Below, piece after piece: positions 1 to 8,508 of a stretch of 59,152 nt of DNA. Both the position numbers and the translations under genes were made by a program. The stretch spans positions 1 to 59,152 of the forward strand of contig CANFZA010000003.1 of NCBI GenBank assembly GCA_947451235.1. Direction: 5' to 3'. This DNA comes from Methylophilaceae bacterium (lineage in GTDB: Bacteria > Pseudomonadota > Gammaproteobacteria > Burkholderiales > Methylophilaceae). Below the pieces are notes generated by a model that worked only from the letters and a program-made list of their open reading frames with translations, was not told where the DNA came from and did not search any database. Each line of letters begins with the position of its first letter. Position 1 is the first letter of the stretch.

Positions 1-1
1 A

Positions 2-85
2 AGCGAGGCAATTGAAACTGTAGCAGATAGCAATGTGCTTAAAATAAGCCTTGATGAGATGTTCGATAAGCTACTTATGATGTGA
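2..85 (+). CDS. C-terminal tail of an unidentified protein (partial)
   Basis: An open frame runs from the left edge to a TGA at 83-85 and gives about 27 residues ending DEMFDKLLMM. The tail is acidic and hydrophobic and looks like ordinary coding sequence, but it is too short to assign to a family. The next gene (gloB) is convergent, and the 135 bases between them are AT-rich without a clear terminator. It could be a chance open frame; only the absence of stops and the plausible composition support it. Confidence 0.35.
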   Translation, partial: SEAIETVADSNVLKISLDEMFDKLLMM

Positions 86-220
86 CGGTCGCGTAGTGGG
101 AATAAGTGAAGCATGTAACGCTCGTAGTCAAAATGTTGCGACATGGTAGCTAAAAAGGTTAATTAAAGTCAAGTTAAATATAATTAAAAACAAGATGATA
201 AGTATGCGCTATCTTAATGA

Positions 221-1021
221 TTAATAATGATTTCTTAATTCTCTTACCGCAGAAAAAACATCTAAATTACTTGCGTTTTCAAGCTTAATAGATGATTTTA
301 TTTCTTGATTATTGCAACGTAAAAATGGATTGGTTGCAAGCTCCAAATCTATCGTTGAAGGTAAGCTTGCTTGCTGAGAGTTTCTTAAGTGAAGCGTGTC
401 AGCTTTGCGCTGGATAAGTGCTTGATTATTAGGCTCTAAGGTTAAAGCGAAGTTTATATTGTGCAATGTGTATTCGTGCGTGCAATAGACTTTCGTGTTT
501 GGTGGTAGCGCGGCTAATTTACTTAACGAAGCTTGCATCTGCGCTGGCGTGCCTTCAAATAACCTACCACAACCCGCACCAAAGAGCGTGTCACCACAAA
601 ATAACAAGTTAGCTAAATTATCCTCATTATTTTGCGGCACTAATGGCTCCGCATAATAAGCCACGTGTCCAAGCGTGTGCCCAGGCAAATCTATGACAGA
701 TAATTTAAGATTAAAAGCCTCGAATTGAACGACATCAGCCTCTTTAACTGGCGTATGTTTAAACGTATATTTTTCAAGCTTAGGCGCATACACTTTTGTG
801 GCTGCAAACGCATCTAGCAGGGCTGGGATGCCATCTATATGATCGTGATGGTGATGTGTCACTAGGATGGTATGAAGATCTAGCTTTAATGCCGCTAAGG
901 CTTCCATCACCGGTGCGGCATCGCCAGGATCCACCACAATCGCTAAGCTACCGTTGTGGATTAACCAGATATAATTATCTTTGAACGCGTGTATGGGTAT
1001 AATTTGTAATGTAACTTGCAT
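221..1021 (-). CDS. gloB: Hydroxyacylglutathione hydrolase (glyoxalase II)
   Basis: Hydrolyses S-D-lactoylglutathione to D-lactate and glutathione, the second step of cytosolic methylglyoxal detoxification. It is a metallo-beta-lactamase-fold protein of about 266 residues, the usual GloB length. The dinuclear metal motif THHHHDH is at residues 55-61, with further metal ligands in GHTLGH and in FCGDTLF; the C-terminal substrate domain follows. The frame opens with a TTG twelve codons upstream, but the ATG at 1021 gives the typical GloB start (MQVTLQIIPIHAFKDNYIWL), so I use that. It is divergent from a methyltransferase gene, the gloB/yafS-rnhA-dnaQ arrangement common in proteobacteria. The family assignment is firm. 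Confidence 0.95.
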   Translation of the reverse strand: MQVTLQIIPIHAFKDNYIWLIHNGSLAIVVDPGDAAPVMEALAALKLDLHTILVTHHHHDHIDGIPALLDAFAATKVYAPKLEKYTFKHTPVKEADVVQFEAFNLKLSVIDLPGHTLGHVAYYAEPLVPQNNEDNLANLLFCGDTLFGAGCGRLFEGTPAQMQASLSKLAALPPNTKVYCTHEYTLHNINFALTLEPNNQALIQRKADTLHLRNSQQASLPSTIDLELATNPFLRCNNQEIKSSIKLENASNLDVFSAVRELRNHY

Positions 1022-1156
1022 AGCGCCTATGATTTGTTCTGGCGATATAAAAGTCAATAGGGATTGTGATTAATGATGATTCAATGGTATTGCGGACCAC
1101 ACTTTAAATTGGACGCAACCATTGCAAAACAGGCTAGTAGTGTATAGGAGGTGAAA

Positions 1157-1936
1157 ATGAATTCAACGCCTAATCTTGAATACGGTTCTTCCGCACAAGC
1201 TGATTTGCGCCAACAATGGTTTAACTCCACTGCCGGTCAATATTTGCAGTTAAAAGAGCAAGCTTTGTATGACAAAGCCGTATTTGATTTATTTGGCTTT
1301 AATGCTGTGCAAATGGGTTGCTTGCAGATGGATCTTTTGCGCAACTCGCGTATTCCTAACCGTTATAAAGCTTCGGAATATGTCGAAACACCATTTAAAT
1401 CACATTTGAGTTGTTGCGATGACTTTTTACCTTTTGCGGAAAATAGTTTAGATCTTTTATTATTACCGCATTGCCTTGAATTCAGTGAGCGTCCGCATCA
1501 AACTTTGCGTGAGGCGGCAAGGGTAATGATGCCAGAAGGCCATCTTATTATTTCAGGTTTTAATCCTTTAAGTACTTGGGGACTTACCGCCAAATTTAAT
1601 AAAATTATTTCTAAAGAGCAATCTTATCCTTGGAACGGTAAATTTATTGGCTTGGCTAGGCTAAAAGATTGGCTGGCGTTGATGGGCTTTGAAATTCTAT
1701 CGGTAGATATGTGTTGTCACATACCGCCCTTTGACCAATCCTCTTGGCAAAAACATACTGTTTTTATGGATAAGATCGGGGGAAGTTTTTTAGGGATGTT
1801 GGGCGGTGTATATTTTATTGTAGCTAAAAAGCGCGTGGTAGGAATGACTCTGCTTAAACCGGTTTGGAAAGCACTACCTTTAAGCACAACGTTAATAGCA
1901 AGACCAACACAATCGAAACCGGCACAAAAGAAATAA
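1157..1936 (+). CDS. SAM-dependent methyltransferase, YafS-like
   Basis: Probable class I methyltransferase of 259 residues, cytosolic, substrate unknown. The central part carries methyltransferase-11 features: an acidic-hydrophobic strand (LDLLLLPHCLEFSE), then REAARVMMPEGHLIISGFNP, the post-motif region typical of SAM methyltransferases. The glycine-rich motif I is degenerate (FDLFGFNAVQMG in place of DxGxGxG), which is usual for the YafS group. The frame can start at GTG 1151, but AGGAGGT at 1146-1152 is correctly spaced for the ATG at 1157. It lies between gloB and rnhA, where E. coli yafS also lies. Placement and family are good; the substrate cannot be read from sequence. Confidence 0.85.
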   Translation: MNSTPNLEYGSSAQADLRQQWFNSTAGQYLQLKEQALYDKAVFDLFGFNAVQMGCLQMDLLRNSRIPNRYKASEYVETPFKSHLSCCDDFLPFAENSLDLLLLPHCLEFSERPHQTLREAARVMMPEGHLIISGFNPLSTWGLTAKFNKIISKEQSYPWNGKFIGLARLKDWLALMGFEILSVDMCCHIPPFDQSSWQKHTVFMDKIGGSFLGMLGGVYFIVAKKRVVGMTLLKPVWKALPLSTTLIARPTQSKPAQKK

Positions 1937-2034
1937 GCTTTTACTAACACCATATTAAACTTTAGCGTCAAACTTGATTAAAATATTGGTATTGCAGTTT
2001 GCACGAATAAACTTTTGAATTAACCCGCTTTGAA

Positions 2035-2508
2035 ATGACAAAAAATAATATGAGTACGAAGACTGAAGTTGAGATTTATGCCGATGGTGCTTGCAAAGGA
2101 AACCCTGGGCCTGGTGGATGGGGCGCTTGGATAAGTTACGATGGACATGAAAAAGAATTATTCGGCGGTGAAATGTTAACTACCAATAATCGCATGGAAC
2201 TCACAGCCGTTATTCGCGCGTTAGAAGCGCTTAAACGGACTTGCCACGCCAAAGTATTCACAGACTCTGTGTACGTGCAAAAAGGCATGACCGAGTGGAT
2301 TACTGGTTGGAAAGCCCGTGGTTGGCGAACCGCAGATAAAAAACCCGTTAAAAATGATGATTTATGGCGTGTTTTAGATGTGCTAGCGCAACAACACACC
2401 GTGCAATGGGTTTGGGTTAAAGGGCATTCTGGCAATGTTGGAAACGAGCGCGCAGATGTGCTGGCTAATCAAGGTGTAGATCACGTATTACAAGGGAATG
2501 GCAAATAA
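2035..2508 (+). CDS. rnhA: Ribonuclease HI
   Basis: Cuts the RNA strand of RNA-DNA hybrids, removing primers and R-loops. It has 157 residues, close to E. coli RNase HI. The four catalytic carboxylates are present: D17 in [18 protein letters not shown]55 in NNRMEL, D77 in FTDSVYV and D141 in [10 protein letters not shown]; the basic handle region ([17 protein letters not shown]) is complete. A second in-frame ATG at 2050 would shorten the protein by five residues, and neither start has a strong ribosome binding site. The stop overlaps the dnaQ start (TAATG), which implies translational coupling. The rnhA-dnaQ pairing is widespread, though the two are divergent in E. coli. Confidence 0.95.
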   Translation: MTKNNMSTKTEVEIYADGACKGNPGPGGWGAWISYDGHEKELFGGEMLTTNNRMELTAVIRALEALKRTCHAKVFTDSVYVQKGMTEWITGWKARGWRTADKKPVKNDDLWRVLDVLAQQHTVQWVWVKGHSGNVGNERADVLANQGVDHVLQGNGK

Positions 2509-3275
2509 TGCGTCAAATATTTTTAGATACTGAAACCACAGGTTTATATCACGCCCAAGGTCACCGCGTTATTGAAATTGCGGCCGTTGAACTGATTAAC
2601 CGCCGACCGACCAAGCAGCATTTTCATTATTACCTAAATCCTGATCGTGAAATTGACCAGGGCGCACAAGAAGTGCATGGTATTTCACTCGAATTTTTAC
2701 AAGATAAGCCGCGTTTCGCTGATATTGCCCATGAGTTAATCGCCTTTATTGCAGACTCTGAACTCATCATGCATAACGCCCCGTTTGATGTGGGATTTTT
2801 GAATCGTGAACTTGGCTTAATTGACCAGAAACCAGTGGAAAGCATCGCGGCAAAAATTACCGATACGCTCAAAATTGCTAAAGAAATGCGCCCAGGCCAG
2901 CGCAATAGTTTAGATGCGCTTTGCCGCCACTTTGGCATCGATAACTCAAGGCGTACCTTGCATGGTGCGTTGTTAGATGCTGAGTTATTAGCTGAAGTGT
3001 ACATGGCCATGACGCGTGGTCAAAATAGCTTAATGATGGATCTGGATAAGCCGAATATTGCTAGCAGTGGTGCGGCACCACAAATATCTCAGCCTTTGTT
3101 TGTTAAACTGGCTAATGAAGCTGAGCTTTCTGCCCATGACTCTTATTTAGCATCCCTTGCCAAGTCTGGTAATTGTTTATGGACTACACTTGAATTAGCA
3201 CCCGTGATTGAAACGCCGCCTGTTGAATCTCTATCTGTAGAATTAACGTTGACTGAATCTCAATCTGCTCAATAA
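2508..3275 (+). CDS. dnaQ: DNA polymerase III epsilon subunit, 3'-5' proofreading exonuclease
   Basis: Proofreading subunit of the replicative polymerase, 255 residues. The DEDDh motifs are all visible: Exo I LDTETTG (D7, E9), Exo II HNAPFDVGFL (D94) and Exo III HGALLDAELL (H152, D157). The C-terminal part (about residues 185-255) contains the tail that binds the polymerase alpha subunit in E. coli, ending in a loose stretch rich in E, S, L and T. The start codon overlaps the rnhA stop by one base, so the two are probably co-translated. The family is certain and the role follows from it. Confidence 0.95.
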   Translation: MRQIFLDTETTGLYHAQGHRVIEIAAVELINRRPTKQHFHYYLNPDREIDQGAQEVHGISLEFLQDKPRFADIAHELIAFIADSELIMHNAPFDVGFLNRELGLIDQKPVESIAAKITDTLKIAKEMRPGQRNSLDALCRHFGIDNSRRTLHGALLDAELLAEVYMAMTRGQNSLMMDLDKPNIASSGAAPQISQPLFVKLANEAELSAHDSYLASLAKSGNCLWTTLELAPVIETPPVESLSVELTLTESQSAQ

Positions 3276-3320
3276 GCGCAGATTTAATTTCAAAAAAACC
3301 AAGAAAAATAGGAAGCTAAA

Positions 3321-4409
3321 ATGACAAAAAAAACAATTATGGTCACTGGTGGTGCGGGTTTTATTGGAGCCAACTTTGTGCTGGAATGGGTACGACAAGG
3401 CCTAGGTACGGTTATTAACCTAGATAAACTGACGTATGCAGGAAACTTAGAAAATCTTGTTGAGATTCAGCATAATCCCGCACATATTTTTGTGCATGGT
3501 GATATTGGTGACCAGTCGCTAGTGGCTAAAGTGCTCGCTGAACATAAACCTAGTGCGATTATTAATTTCGCCGCAGAAAGTCATGTAGACCGTTCTATTC
3601 ATGGCCCAGAAGATTTTATACAAACCAATGTTGTCGGTACTTTTCATTTATTAGAAGCAGTACGTGCCTATTGGGGCAACTTGAAGCCGCAACAACAGCT
3701 AGATTTCCGGTTTTTACATGTTTCAACTGATGAAGTGTATGGCTCACTCACCAAAGACGAAGCGGCTTTTACAGAAACGCATACTTACGCGCCTAATAGT
3801 CCATATTCAGCCTCTAAAGCCGCTTCAGACCATTTGGTGCGTGCTTATCATCACACTTATGGCTTACCGACGCTCACCACCAATTGTTCAAATAATTACG
3901 GGCCGCACCATTTCCTTGAAAAGCTGATCCCGTTGGTGATTCATAACGCGCTCGCAGGCATGTCATTACCAATTTACGGGACTGGCCAGCAGATTCGTGA
4001 TTGGCTGTACGTAGAGGATCATTGTGCAGCGATTAGACGGGTCTTAGAAGCAGGCAAAGTGGGTGAGGTTTACAATGTAGGGGGTTGGAATGAAAAGCCG
4101 AACATTGAGGTTGTGAAAACGCTTTGCCGTATGCTGGATGTGAAAAAACCGCGTGATGACGGAAAATCTTACTTTGACCAAATCACCTTCGTAGAAGATC
4201 GCCTAGGCCATGATCAACGTTACGCAATTGATGCAACTAAAATAGCGAATGAATTAGGCTGGAAGCCAAAAGAAACCTTTGATTCTGGCATTGAAAAAAC
4301 CGTCAATTGGTATTTGGCAAATCAAGATTGGGTGAACAATGTGGCCAGCGGTGAATATCGCCACTGGGTAGAAAAACATTACGCAGAAAGAGGCGAGGAG
4401 CTGGCTTAA
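3321..4409 (+). CDS. rfbB: dTDP-glucose 4,6-dehydratase
   Basis: Converts dTDP-D-glucose to dTDP-4-keto-6-deoxyglucose, the second step toward dTDP-L-rhamnose and related surface sugars. It is an extended short-chain dehydrogenase of 362 residues with an N-terminal NAD-binding motif (TGGAGFIGAN), the conserved FAAESHVDRSI block, catalytic STDEVYG and YSASKAASD (Tyr-x-x-x-Lys), and the C-terminal substrate domain (GQQIRDWLYVEDH). A ribosome binding site (AGGAAG) precedes ATG 3321. No rfbA, rfbC or rfbD accompanies it here, which is unusual because these normally form one operon; they may be elsewhere. It follows dnaQ by 45 bases and converges on queD. Confidence 0.95.
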   Translation: MTKKTIMVTGGAGFIGANFVLEWVRQGLGTVINLDKLTYAGNLENLVEIQHNPAHIFVHGDIGDQSLVAKVLAEHKPSAIINFAAESHVDRSIHGPEDFIQTNVVGTFHLLEAVRAYWGNLKPQQQLDFRFLHVSTDEVYGSLTKDEAAFTETHTYAPNSPYSASKAASDHLVRAYHHTYGLPTLTTNCSNNYGPHHFLEKLIPLVIHNALAGMSLPIYGTGQQIRDWLYVEDHCAAIRRVLEAGKVGEVYNVGGWNEKPNIEVVKTLCRMLDVKKPRDDGKSYFDQITFVEDRLGHDQRYAIDATKIANELGWKPKETFDSGIEKTVNWYLANQDWVNNVASGEYRHWVEKHYAERGEELA

Positions 4410-4447
4410 TGCTTACCAGTGATAGCAGTGTAACTAACTGGGATTTA

Positions 4448-4471
4448 GCTGGGTTGAAAGCTCAACCTAGC
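4448..4471. other. Stem-loop between convergent rfbB and queD
   Basis: A 10-bp stem (GCTGGGTTGA with TCAACCTAGC, one G-T pair) encloses an AAGC tetraloop. It lies just past the rfbB stop and before the queD stop. There is no T-tract on either side, so it is not a textbook intrinsic terminator, but its position between convergent genes fits a 3'-end structure. Confidence 0.45.
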
Positions 4472-4474
4472 GTA

Positions 4475-4912
4475 TCAGCCCAGCGCATCAGCCCAGTTAT
4501 TGGGTGTTTCATACAAGCGCACCTTCTCTAGCTTTAAATGATTTCCGTAAGTATTTTGGTATTTACTTTTTAATATTTTAAACGCTTCGTTGGCCATATT
4601 TTCGGCGGTAGGTACTGTAGGAAATATTACCGTTTTATGGTCTGGTAGGGTGTTCAAAAAGTTGAGTACTTCTGTATCGTGCTGATACACCAAAAATGCA
4701 TGATCCCACACGTCTACTACCGCACTTTTTGCAATTGATTTTACGTCTGAAAAATCCATTACCATGCCATTTTCTGAGGTGTCTTGGGTAATAATGTCAC
4801 CAGAAAGTGTAATTTCCATCGCATAACGGTGGCCATGTAAATTTTTACATTGACTTTTATGGCTGGGAATACGATGTCCAGCATCAAATTCAAGGCGAGT
4901 GGTAATTTGCAT
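4475..4912 (-). CDS. queD: 6-carboxytetrahydropterin synthase (queuosine pathway)
   Basis: Makes 6-carboxy-5,6,7,8-tetrahydropterin from 7,8-dihydroneopterin triphosphate, the second step toward preQ0 and queuosine in tRNA. It has 145 residues. Zinc ligands are visible at H13 (FDAGHRIPSH) and H26 and H28 (NLHGHRY), with the candidate catalytic C22 just before; the C-terminal VRLYETPNNW binds the pterin. A GTG three codons upstream (4921) could extend it, but ATG 4912 gives the canonical start (MQITTRLEFDAGHR). It stands alone; queG, the last pathway step, is about 34 kb away in this window. Confidence 0.93.
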   Translation of the reverse strand: MQITTRLEFDAGHRIPSHKSQCKNLHGHRYAMEITLSGDIITQDTSENGMVMDFSDVKSIAKSAVVDVWDHAFLVYQHDTEVLNFLNTLPDHKTVIFPTVPTAENMANEAFKILKSKYQNTYGNHLKLEKVRLYETPNNWADALG

Positions 4913-5167
4913 GAAAATCACTTATTTAATATAAAAAAACGTACCGGCATTATACGCTGACTAGCCACAATTTTTATTGGCTTACTATTTGGTTTAGTGC
5001 TGCTGTTCAGATTCAAACTGATTAAGCCACATTACAAATTCATTAAATAGCTTCGGTTTTGCCTATAAATAACCTTGCATCTATTCAAATTTAATATTGA
5101 GATTAATAAATGGCGTTGCAAATATGTAGTAACTATCTACACTATTAACGCAGTTAGATTTCCTAGT

Positions 5168-6106
5168 CTAGTGTGATATTTCTGTGCGTAACATCTTGTA
5201 AATCGCTAATCTCTCTGGTGTGATTTGTCCTGCGGTAACGGCATCTTTAATCGCACAATCAGGCTCTTGTAGATGTTTGCAATTATTAAATCTACATTTG
5301 CCTAGAAACGGCCTAAATTCTATGAAAGCATGCTCAAGTTCATCGGTACTTAAGTGATGCAAACCAAACTCTTGCAAGCCTGGGGAATCTATTAGTTGGC
5401 TATCTTCATCTAAATGATACAAGTGTGCAGCGGTAGTGGTATGTTTGCCGCTATCTAATACCAAGCTGACTTCTCTGGTGCGTACATCTTCGTTTGGCAA
5501 TAAGGCGTTGATAATGGTGGACTTTCCCATGCCAGACTGACCAACTAAAATGCTGGCTTCACCTTGCAGATATGGCCGTAAAGAAGAAATGTCTTCTTTG
5601 GCAGAAAGCGCTAACACTCTATAACCAAGATTGGTGTAAAGCCCGAGCTTCTGTTTAGCATCATCTTTATCTGCCAAATCGCATTTATTCAGCACGACTA
5701 AAGCTTTAATATTTGCCGCTTCTGCTGCAATTAAGCAGCGATTTAGCAAGGCTTCGTAAAAGCTAGGTTGGGTGGCTAACACAATAATAATTTGCGATAC
5801 GTTAGAGGCTAGCATTTTGCTTTTAAACGCATTACTACGATATAACAAGGTTTTTCGTGGCAGTACAGTTTCTATAACGCCTTCGTGTTTATCAGTCAGT
5901 TTTATCATAACGGCATCACCGCAAGCTAAATCTGTTTTTTTGCCCCGAGTGACACAGCTAATACGTGACTTTCCCTCGGTTAATTCAACTTGAAATCGTT
6001 TGCCATAAGCCGCAACGATGGTGCCTTGGCTAGTGTTTTGGCTAGGGCCTTGCAAGCGTGTTTTATCTTGCGTATTGATAGTGTCGTTAATGTGCAAAGT
6101 ATCCAA
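5168..6106 (-). CDS. rsgA: Ribosome small-subunit-dependent GTPase A
   Basis: Circularly permuted GTPase that releases maturation factors late in 30S assembly. It has 312 residues: an N-terminal OB-fold (about 27-85), then G4 NKCD (140-143), G1 GQSGMGKST (189-197) and G3 DSPG (240-243), followed by the zinc finger C271, C276, H278 and C284. The frame contains no ATG or GTG near the N terminus; the only usable starts are TTG codons, the first at 6106. That TTG directly follows the TAA of the upstream cytochrome gene and is in the same frame, so expression may depend on reinitiation after that stop. A start at the TTG of codon 18 is the alternative. Confidence 0.93.
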   Translation of the reverse strand: MDTLHINDTINTQDKTRLQGPSQNTSQGTIVAAYGKRFQVELTEGKSRISCVTRGKKTDLACGDAVMIKLTDKHEGVIETVLPRKTLLYRSNAFKSKMLASNVSQIIIVLATQPSFYEALLNRCLIAAEAANIKALVVLNKCDLADKDDAKQKLGLYTNLGYRVLALSAKEDISSLRPYLQGEASILVGQSGMGKSTIINALLPNEDVRTREVSLVLDSGKHTTTAAHLYHLDEDSQLIDSPGLQEFGLHHLSTDELEHAFIEFRPFLGKCRFNNCKHLQEPDCAIKDAVTAGQITPERLAIYKMLRTEISH

Positions 6107-6415
6107 TTATTCTGTGAATTTATAGTAAGTTTTATTTAGGTAACTAGCAGCATTAAGCTCTTCGTCTTCAAACCACTTTAAGCCTATCATGGTGTTGCAA
6201 TTACGTACTTGAGCGACTAAGCCTTTTGATGTTTTAATTTTTCGATACTCTCGCGTGTAAATAGATGAGCCATCGCCACCAAAGCTTTGGGCGTGACAGC
6301 TCACACAATTTTTATCGACTAAAGCTTTTCCAGCCAATACATCAGCAGTTTTGAAAGGCTCTGCGTATGCATTACAAGAAATGACTAATATACTAAGCAA
6401 TAATAATGATTTCAT
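6107..6415 (-). CDS. Small periplasmic c-type cytochrome
   Basis: About 102 residues. An export signal (MKSLLLLSILVISCNAYAEP) precedes a mature domain of about 80 residues with one haem c site, CVSCH at residues 37-41, and candidate axial methionine in NTMIG. It therefore probably carries electrons in the periplasm; the partner is unknown. The frame extends seven codons upstream to 6436, but GGAAGA upstream of ATG 6415 and the signal peptide favour the shorter form. It lies between an M48 protease and rsgA on the same strand, and its stop codon abuts the rsgA TTG start. Confidence 0.88.
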   Translation of the reverse strand: MKSLLLLSILVISCNAYAEPFKTADVLAGKALVDKNCVSCHAQSFGGDGSSIYTREYRKIKTSKGLVAQVRNCNTMIGLKWFEDEELNAASYLNKTYYKFTE

Positions 6416-6443
6416 TGCAGCTCTTCCAAAAAACATAACGATG

Positions 6444-7706
6444 TTATGCAGTATACCCTGCTAATTTAGAGATTCTAATACTTGCTGGTGGATGAGAGTC
6501 ATAAAAAGCCGAATGTAATGGGTCTGGCGTTAGCGTAGAGGCATTATCACGATATAGCTTCACCAGTGCTTCGATTAAATCTTTTGCATTGGCATGCGTT
6601 GCCGCATAGCTATCAGCTTCAAATTCATTTTTACGTGAATAACTCGCCATGACAGGACGTAGCAAAAACAAAAATGCAGGCGAGGCTAATAAAAATAAGA
6701 TCAAAGCCATATAGTTGCTTTCTTGAGTAACGCCCAAGCCAGCATAAAACCAAGGTTGGCCTATGAGCCAGCCCAATAAAGCTAAGCCTAAAAAGCTCAC
6801 TGCAAACATTAATGCGATGCGTTTAATCACATGATGATGTTTAAAATGGCCTAGTTCATGCGCCAAAACCGCTTCAATTTCATCCGCATTTAATCGCTCA
6901 AGTAAGGTATCAAAAAACACTACGCGTTTAGATGCTCCAAAGCCAGTAAAGTAGGCGTTACCGTGACTGCTGCGTGACGAACCGTCCATCACGAATAACC
7001 CTTGTGATTTAAAACCACATTTTGTAAGTAAGGCTTCGATACGCTGTTTTAAAACTTCGTCTTTCAACGGTGAAAATTTATTGAACAGCGGGGCGATAAA
7101 TGTAGGATAAACCGCTAACATAATTAAATTAAAGCCGCTCCAAACCAACCATAAATATAACCACCAATAATCACCCGCGCCTTGCATTAACCATAAGGCT
7201 GCAAATAAAATTGGCGCGCCTAAAGCAATACCAACTAAGCTGTGTTTAACTAGGTCGCTAAAAAACATGGCTGGCGTCATTTTGTTAAAACCAAATCGCT
7301 CGTCTACAGTAAATGTTTTGTAGTATTCAAAAGGTAAGTCAATAAAGCTACTGACTAGCATGGCGCTACAAATAACCAACGCCCCGCGGATAATGTCTTG
7401 AGCAGGTAATAGGTTACGCCAAACATCATCAATTAACTGTAGGCCACCACCCAGCGTTAACGCTAAAAGCAAAATTGCCTGCGCAAAAGCTTCTACCATC
7501 ACCAATTTAGTTTTGGCTGACGAGTAATCAGCTGCTTTTTGATGTGCATCTAAAGCTATGCTATCTTTAAAAGCAACAGGTACTAAATTACGGTGTGTTT
7601 GAACGTAGGAAATGTGCCTGCGGCCAAGCCACACACGAATCAACGTAGTTGCCACAACCAAGGCGATGAAAGTGGAAGTTAAGATAAAAGTGGGTGCTAA
7701 AGGCAT
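6444..7706 (-). CDS. M48-family membrane zinc metalloprotease (Ste24/HtpX-like)
   Basis: Integral inner-membrane protease of 420 residues, the length of the Ste24 (CAAX protease) subfamily and longer than typical HtpX. Several hydrophobic segments span about residues 8-27, 70-95, 105-125, 155-200, 295-320 and 330-350. The zinc site is HELGH at 283-287, with the third ligand in NEFEADSYAA near 365. The N-terminal M48 domain includes FTVDERFGFN, typical of Ste24 homologues. In bacteria, members degrade misfolded or stress-damaged membrane proteins; prenyl-protein substrates are not expected. It ends 28 bases before the cytochrome start, so the three minus-strand genes may be co-transcribed. Divergent from orn. 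Confidence 0.9.
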   Translation of the reverse strand: MPLAPTFILTSTFIALVVATTLIRVWLGRRHISYVQTHRNLVPVAFKDSIALDAHQKAADYSSAKTKLVMVEAFAQAILLLALTLGGGLQLIDDVWRNLLPAQDIIRGALVICSAMLVSSFIDLPFEYYKTFTVDERFGFNKMTPAMFFSDLVKHSLVGIALGAPILFAALWLMQGAGDYWWLYLWLVWSGFNLIMLAVYPTFIAPLFNKFSPLKDEVLKQRIEALLTKCGFKSQGLFVMDGSSRSSHGNAYFTGFGASKRVVFFDTLLERLNADEIEAVLAHELGHFKHHHVIKRIALMFAVSFLGLALLGWLIGQPWFYAGLGVTQESNYMALILFLLASPAFLFLLRPVMASYSRKNEFEADSYAATHANAKDLIEALVKLYRDNASTLTPDPLHSAFYDSHPPASIRISKLAGYTA

Positions 7707-7794
7707 AATTTATAATAGTTCGGTTAATATGGTTACATTGTGAAGCATTTTATTGATGTTAGTTCATCAAGATTGCTTTTAACTTAAAATTTTA

Positions 7795-8367
7795 ATGGAA
7801 ATCATGATGGCAGAGTTAATCAGCGGCACTAATCAAAATAATTTAATTTGGCTGGATATGGAAATGAGTGGCTTATTGCCAGATTCAGACCGTATTTTAG
7901 AGCTTGCAGCAGTGGTGACAGATGCTGATTTAAACGTGTTAGGCGAGTCGCCAGTGTTCGTGATTCATCAAAGTGATGCTGTGCTTGACGGCATGGACGC
8001 TTGGAATAAAGGTGCGCACGGACGTTCTGGTTTAATTGAAAAAGTAAAAGCATCAACGTTAAATGAAGCTGAGGCAACTTTGCAAATGGTTGCTTTTTTG
8101 CAGCAATATGTTCCTGTAGGTAAATCGCCAATGTGTGGCAATTCTATCTGCCAAGATCGCCGCTTTATGGCGCGTTATATGCCAGATTTGGAAAGCTACT
8201 TTCACTACCGCAATTTAGATGTCAGTGTGTTTAAAGAGCTTGCACGCCGCTGGAAGCCTGAGATTTATTCTGGCTTTAAAAAAGCCAGCAAACACGAAGC
8301 CTTAGCTGACATTTACGAGTCCATTGATGAGCTTAAATATTACCGTGAGCATTTTATTGTTAAATAG
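7795..8367 (+). CDS. orn: Oligoribonuclease
   Basis: Degrades 2-5 nt RNA fragments (and pGpG) to mononucleotides, finishing mRNA decay. It is a DEDDh exonuclease of 190 residues: WLDMEMSGL carries the first D and E, then [11 protein letters not shown] and [11 protein letters not shown] with the catalytic His and Asp. Three ATGs (7795, 7804, 7807) are possible; GGAA before 7804/7807 favours a slightly later start. Since pGpG is the final product of c-di-GMP turnover, this gene connects functionally with the GGDEF/EAL gene further along, though not by location. Confidence 0.95.
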   Translation: MEIMMAELISGTNQNNLIWLDMEMSGLLPDSDRILELAAVVTDADLNVLGESPVFVIHQSDAVLDGMDAWNKGAHGRSGLIEKVKASTLNEAEATLQMVAFLQQYVPVGKSPMCGNSICQDRRFMARYMPDLESYFHYRNLDVSVFKELARRWKPEIYSGFKKASKHEALADIYESIDELKYYREHFIVK

Positions 8368-8399
8368 TGCGGTTATTAAGTAACACACGTTTGACAAAA

Positions 8400-8427
8400 A
8401 AAGAGGGCGTCTAAAAAGACGCCCTTT
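8400..8427. terminator. Intrinsic terminator between orn and glgA
   Basis: An 8-bp GC-rich stem GGGCGTCT (8405-8412) and AGACGCCC (8417-8424) closes an AAAA loop. On the minus strand it is followed by TCTTTTTTT, so it is a strong terminator for glgA; on the plus strand only TTT follows, giving weaker termination for orn. Confidence 0.85.
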
Positions 8428-8508
8428 GAGGAGGAGATAACAGCTTTGGAGAAGCTTAGTTTATATTAAGCATTTACCATGCCAAGTTTTCCGCCTCAAT
8501 ACATTTCA

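Noticed and set aside
2136-2435. 99-codon frame antisense to rnhA
   Set aside because: It lies entirely within the coding sequence of rnhA on the other strand, has no ribosome binding site and no family signature.
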